Shown here piece after piece: positions 59,906 through 64,000 of a DNA stretch of 64,000 nucleotides (positions are counted from its first letter, which is position 1; each line of letters starts with the position of its first letter). Origin of the DNA: Pampus argenteus (lineage: Eukaryota > Chordata > Actinopteri > Scombriformes > Stromateidae); the NCBI GenBank assembly GCA_036937835.1, contig CM072866.1, positions 15,712,001-15,776,000 of the forward strand, read 5' to 3'. The notes below the pieces were generated by a model. That model saw only the letters and a list, made by a program, of their open reading frames with translations, was not told the origin of the DNA and did not search any database. Made by a program: the position numbers and the translations under genes.

Positions 59906-62900
59906 AGTTCACTCCCAATCTTTCTACATATCACTTTTTCTCTCTTCTGACTGTCTCTCACCTGTCGGGACAGCCGGGCCACGAAGCAGCCGTTGGTGAA
60001 CTGAGACGGTTCGAGCTTGAAGAACTTGGAGTCTGCTGTGTCTCCTGGCTGGGAGTCATCTGGGAAAATCGGACCATTCACCCTGAGAGAGTAGATGTAC
60101 TGTAAAAGGTGCCATTTTGCATCTTTACATTAAGCCATCATCCCCACTGTAATTCAGAGAACTTTTACTGTCATCAAACGAGAGTATTGCACACAAGATT
60201 TGGCAGTATCAGGAAATTATACTGAGGTACCATAAATAATTTTGACAACCAAATACACTTTTAATATTTTCTCTATGAATGACTTCAGGCAGGTGGGAAA
60301 ACTTTTGCTACTTTTGCTGACAAACTGAGTCAGAGTCTAAGAAAATGTACAAATCATTTTTTACAGGCACAACAGTATTTGGATATACAGCAGTTCATAG
60401 TTAATATTAACTGTTTACTGTAATGTACGATCGGTTCCCCAGGCACTAATCGATCATCATTTGGAAATGGTGTGTTGATATGAGCTTCGTTCACAATACA
60501 ATTTTCAGGGAAAAGCCATTTTTGGAGGTGAGCACAGTACTGAGAGTTTCCTTCATAAACACAGGAGGGAAGTTGATAAAAGAGCTTAAGTGACCAAATA
60601 CAATAACATTTGGATTTCTTTAAGAGGATAAATGATGGAAAATGAGTTGTGTGAAGCAGCAGGCATAAAAGAGTCTTCTCCACCCCATTCACCCGACTGT
60701 GGGATTAACTACTGTCCCCACGGCAACCGCAGCTGATCCATTATATTGCCATCAACCTGGTGGCTGTAATTTCTCAGTCTGTCACGCACACATACACGCG
60801 CAAACATACACAGTCTTACTGCATACATATAGTAAAAATACATACATTTTTACTCTATGTTTTTCTCGTACATTCTTCCCTGCATTCTGTAATTCTCAGA
60901 AATGAAACTCACACTAATTGGGTTTTGTATTTAGATACGCATGCAGATGTTGCACGAGCAGTTTGAGATGAACTGAACATTAAGGATTTTACACCAGATA
61001 TTATTTTTTTCATGATACATCAGATACATGATACAGTTAACTTTGGCTCGGCACAATTTTCAAGTCCATCTGAAATCGCACAAGATCTTAAAATAACAGA
61101 AATGCTTTTTGTTTTTGTTTTAGCCAGCTAGGGTTGTGTCTGAAGTTGGTTCAATTGACATTAGCTGACAGGCTACCAGTGTTACACCATAAATTACTGA
61201 ACAAAGACAATGTAAACAAACTGCTGTAGCTTCAAGTCATGGACAGGGTGTGTGTTACTGACAGGTATGTTGAAGAGCAAAGACCAAACCAGCATTGAGT
61301 ATGAACCAAAATGACATTTATAGTTATGTTAACATGTTTGTTTAATGGGCTGCAATTAGCTACCTAGCTTGCTAACTGAAATTAGTGTTTTACTTTTTCA
61401 CAGTGAATGTTTGTGTGGTTTCTCGTTCAACAAGCTGCAGGTTGCAGGACCAGATTTTCATGTTTGTAAGTTAGATAAGAAGAAGACTGTTGTGTAGCAG
61501 GACGCTATCAGGCTCAGTGTGACCTTCTGCTGCTGTCTATGATCGAACACCATGTTATTGCCTTATTCAAGATTTGATTTGCTGTACTGAATTAAGGACT
61601 CCAGCTGTGTAAGAGCACGGCAGAAAGGTATTTAATCAAAATAATGTAAAACTAGAGAGCACAATAATGAAATCAAAGAATATTAAAATATTTCCCTTTG
61701 GTTACTGATTTATTTCTCAAAGGAGAGCACATGGTAAGTGATTTACAGAGTGGCATGCTGTAATTTCGGTTGAACTGCTGTGCCACTCTTGTTCAAACTC
61801 AGAGAAAATAATCACCTTGATGGACGAAGTCTAACTAACAGCAAGAGCACAATTACTCTGCTTCAAAGTAAATACCCAAATGAATTGGACATTTTAAAGC
61901 AGCTTTCTCATTACATCTATGGTTTGAGACTGTGGACATGTAATGTGAATGTGTAATAAAAAGACTTCATAATTAAATAGTTCAAAACAAAGAAATAATA
62001 CACGTAATACCTATGCACAAATGTATACCAGTGCTTTTTTACCTGAAGGGCAGCAGTTTGGGGTGGCTGTGTGCTTTCTCTAACACTCTTCTCACCAGCT
62101 GTTCATTTTCCTGGGGATACATTGAGCGCGTGCAATAAACCACTGTCTGAACCTTTGGGACTGACAGACAAAGAAGAAAAGGAGAAAATAAAATGTACAA
62201 AAAACATTTCTTCTATTTTGTATATTTTTGTTTTGCTGATGTAATCTAACCTGGATTTGTGTGCGTGTGTGTGTTTGTGCTGTGCACTCACAGGTGAGAG
62301 CGTGGGCTAGTAGTCGTCCCTGCTGGGTGGTCAGTGTCTGCATTTTGTTCTGGGATACAGAACCGTGGGACAAGTCCTGCAGCAGATCCCAGTCTGTCCA
62401 GACAATATAACGTCAATCACATATATAGACAGACACTTCTTCAGACTTCCATCAAAACTACAACATGATGTTCCCATTCTGTTACTACGTAGTTTCACTC
62501 TCAAATTCACTCTTTTTTCCTATCCCCTCCCTCTCGCCTCCTTCTACAGTACATCTCCCTTGTTCCTAGTTTGCACCCTCTGACTGGTTTTGTGCTCTTA
62601 GCTACCTGGAAATAACATCCGAGTCATCTTAGACGTTTGTAGAACAAGGATGTCATTTTTCTGTGTCACAGCCGAAAAAATGGTGACAGAAAAATTTCCA
62701 TTAAAAAAAAGTAACTAGAGTGGATGAGATCAACGCAGCTGTGCAGGTTGTTGTAAATTGACTTACAGAAAATAGAAACAATTCATTTGATTTTCATGAC
62801 TAGTGCAGCCATTATCACAGCTTCCCAAAAATAAAAGTGACTGAAACGCTGATTAGTTAGCAAAATAAACCCCCTCTCCTAAACAGAAAATAGCAAACAT

Positions 62901-63744
62901 GAACATGATCTCAGACTGGATTAAAAAAAATAACACAACGGCAATTCTGTCTTGATTGTCAGGCTCCCATTACTCCCATGTTACATACCTCCATGTTCAC
63001 AGTGGATTGTGGGTACTGGGTCATTGAGGGCCGAGGACGAGCACTGAGGAAGCACTACGATGACCTTTAAACGCTGGACAGCAGCATCCCACTCATCCAG
63101 ACTACAGAACGCTTCCGGTAGGACTCGTACATCTCCATGGGACATGAATCAAATGTGTTTATGTGAAATAATAAATCAAAACCATAAAACAATAATTAAG
63201 ACAACAGTTAACAGCAATGTGTAAACCCAACAAAACATCATAGACATAGATTATCATTGGTATATTATCTATAAGGTCACTTCATAATTGTGTAAATTGT
63301 GCTTTGCATAACAACTGACTTTTTATTAGTATTTAAAGGTTTATCTAAAGCTTATATGAGGCTTCATATCACATGGATATCTGCCACATTTGCAGACTTT
63401 TACATTTTTGCACAGATGGAGGACTGGACCTCTGGAGGTGGTGTAACTTCTTTCAAGATTAAGTTACTTTAGACTTAATCTTTCAAGATTAAGTTTACCT
63501 TTAGACTCTTTAATGCTTTTAATCACTTACTTTTAATGTCCATTTGTGTGAGCAGTTCCTGTATCTCTTCCATCTCTAAAGGTGTGTGATCAGCACCACA
63601 CACCAACACCCGGCCTGAGCGGGCTGCTGCCACAATAGCGATGTGAGCCACAGTCACGGCTGAGAAGGATCCCGCCACCAGAACGTCACCATTATCAAAC
63701 AGCAAGGGGCGCAACACAGTCACTGTCACACACACACTCCTGTC
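57369..63744 (-). CDS. nsun7: NSUN7, last six coding exons (partial; continues beyond right edge)
   Basis: Exons in transcript order: 63744-63531, 63132-62989, 62393-62292, 62160-62043, 60082-59962, 58334-57369. All phases agree and TAG is at 57371-57369. NSUN7 belongs to the NOL1/NOP2/Sun RNA m5C methyltransferase family. Family marks are AHIAIVAAARSGRVLVCGAD, then RVLPEAFCSLDEWD with VIVVLPQCSSSALNDP (the place of motif IV), LLQDLS, VVYCTRSMYPQENE (motif VI) and KFFKLEPSQFTNGCFVARL (C-terminal core strand). The last exon (321 codons) is lineage-variable, Ser/Pro- and Lys-rich, with KRKLKRHSK and HKKKPKKKKQ basic runs that could act in nuclear or RNA binding. The catalytic motif VI has Arg where active RCMTs have Cys. 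The neighbouring apbb2 supports the orthology, since NSUN7 and APBB2 are adjacent in human. The acceptor at 63133 has a weak pyrimidine tract. Confidence 0.88.
58545..58880. repeat. Dispersed fish repeat within an nsun7 intron
   Basis: It contains GACATTCATGTTTCCCAGAC, CTAATGACTTTGGTCGACTC, CGCCACCATGAGGTTGACAT, GCTATTGGATGGATTCATTT and GTGAGCATGTTAGCATGCTA. These words, in this order, are typical of an abundant repeat in percomorph fish genomes from memory (the inverse of the form reading ATGGCAATCCATCCAATAG). No coding capacity. Confidence 0.6.
59712..59750. repeat. GT microsatellite
   Basis: GT run followed by TTTGTGTG interruptions, in an nsun7 intron. Confidence 0.9.
60083..62042 (-). 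other. nsun7: nsun7 intron of about 2 kb
   Basis: No exon-like frame with family similarity is seen. Short A/T-rich low-complexity tracts only. Confidence 0.55.
63452..63512. repeat. Short direct repeat in an nsun7 intron
   Basis: CTTTCAAGATTAAGTT followed by ACTTTAGACT recurs about 27-30 bases later as CTTTCAAGATTAAGTTTACC then TTTAGACT. It lies just 3' of the exon ending at 63531 on the minus strand. Confidence 0.7.
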
Positions 63745-64000
63745 CTGTATAGAAACAAAGTCACACACACACACACATTTAGGCAGACTTTTATTTTCAG
63801 GGTTAATTGGCTGACTTATCTGTACTCTACAGCATTATAGGCTACTGTGCTGCTAATCGAGCTATTTCAGAGGCAAACGGACTCCTTTAACTCACTTACA
63901 AAAAAACACACAAACTTTAAACTGGCTCACAGCCCAATTTAGAGCCAGCTGTTAAAGCAATTAATTCCATTTTCTCCTGTAGATTGTATTAAATACATTA

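Larger units (their letters stand above)
58335..59961 (-). other. nsun7: nsun7 intron before the last exon
   Basis: No further exon is needed, since phases on both sides are 0. Apart from the dispersed repeat, it has a CA run at 59350-59380, a G run at 59502-59509, a GT run at 59712-59750 and a CT/CA compound run at 59862-59906. Confidence 0.6.

Noticed and set aside
1..64000. Search for tRNA, rRNA, CRISPR arrays, bacterial-type operons, integrons or phage genes
   Set aside because: Nothing fitting was seen. The split genes and repeats are those of a vertebrate nuclear genome.

Overview
This is nuclear DNA from a vertebrate, almost certainly a ray-finned (teleost) fish and probably a percomorph. 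The evidence is: intron-split genes with clear vertebrate orthologues, many CA/GT and CT/GA microsatellites, and dispersed repeats of kinds common in fish (a TTAA-flanked MITE, pogo-like and hAT-like elements, a Tc1-like end, and a diverged family whose ends contain ATTAATCGA-type words). There is no operon structure, CRISPR array, rRNA or tRNA gene that I can see. Gene structures were assembled by hand from splice signals, reading-frame phase and remembered family motifs; no alignment was run.

Layout. (1) 1-755, + strand: the last two exons of an unidentified gene, with a 3' UTR to about 1690 that carries a TTAA-flanked MITE. (2) 3055-12556, - strand: a complete haspin kinase gene in 16 coding exons (predicted 1304 aa), with a CCAAT-box promoter near 12.9 kb. 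Two of its exons are tandem duplicates. (3) About 14930-56480, + strand: a complete apbb2 (Fe65-like 1) gene. It has a GC-rich first exon, a 12.6 kb first intron, a leader exon with a 21-codon uORF, and coding exons from 28641 to 52810 (922 aa, or 924 with a 6-nt microexon). The protein has a long acidic N-terminal region, a WW domain and two PTB domains. (4) 57369-63744, - strand: the last six exons of nsun7, convergent with apbb2. The gene continues beyond the right edge. The nsun7-apbb2 adjacency is the arrangement I know from human 4p14.

The genes are not a pathway. Haspin phosphorylates histone H3 Thr3 in mitosis, APBB2 is an adaptor for the APP cytoplasmic tail, and NSUN7 is a divergent RNA-cytosine-methyltransferase-family protein. 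No wholly new system was found. The points most worth a second look are the 6-nt APBB2 microexon in the first PTB domain, a GC-AG intron, a NAGNAG acceptor, a run of three frame-preserving cassette-type exons, the duplicated haspin exons and internal LKEKCL-type repeats, an altered catalytic motif in NSUN7 (TRS in place of TCS), and a 2.3 kb pogo-like element in an apbb2 intron that was partly duplicated and carries a roughly 650 bp near-perfect foldback derived from a second element.
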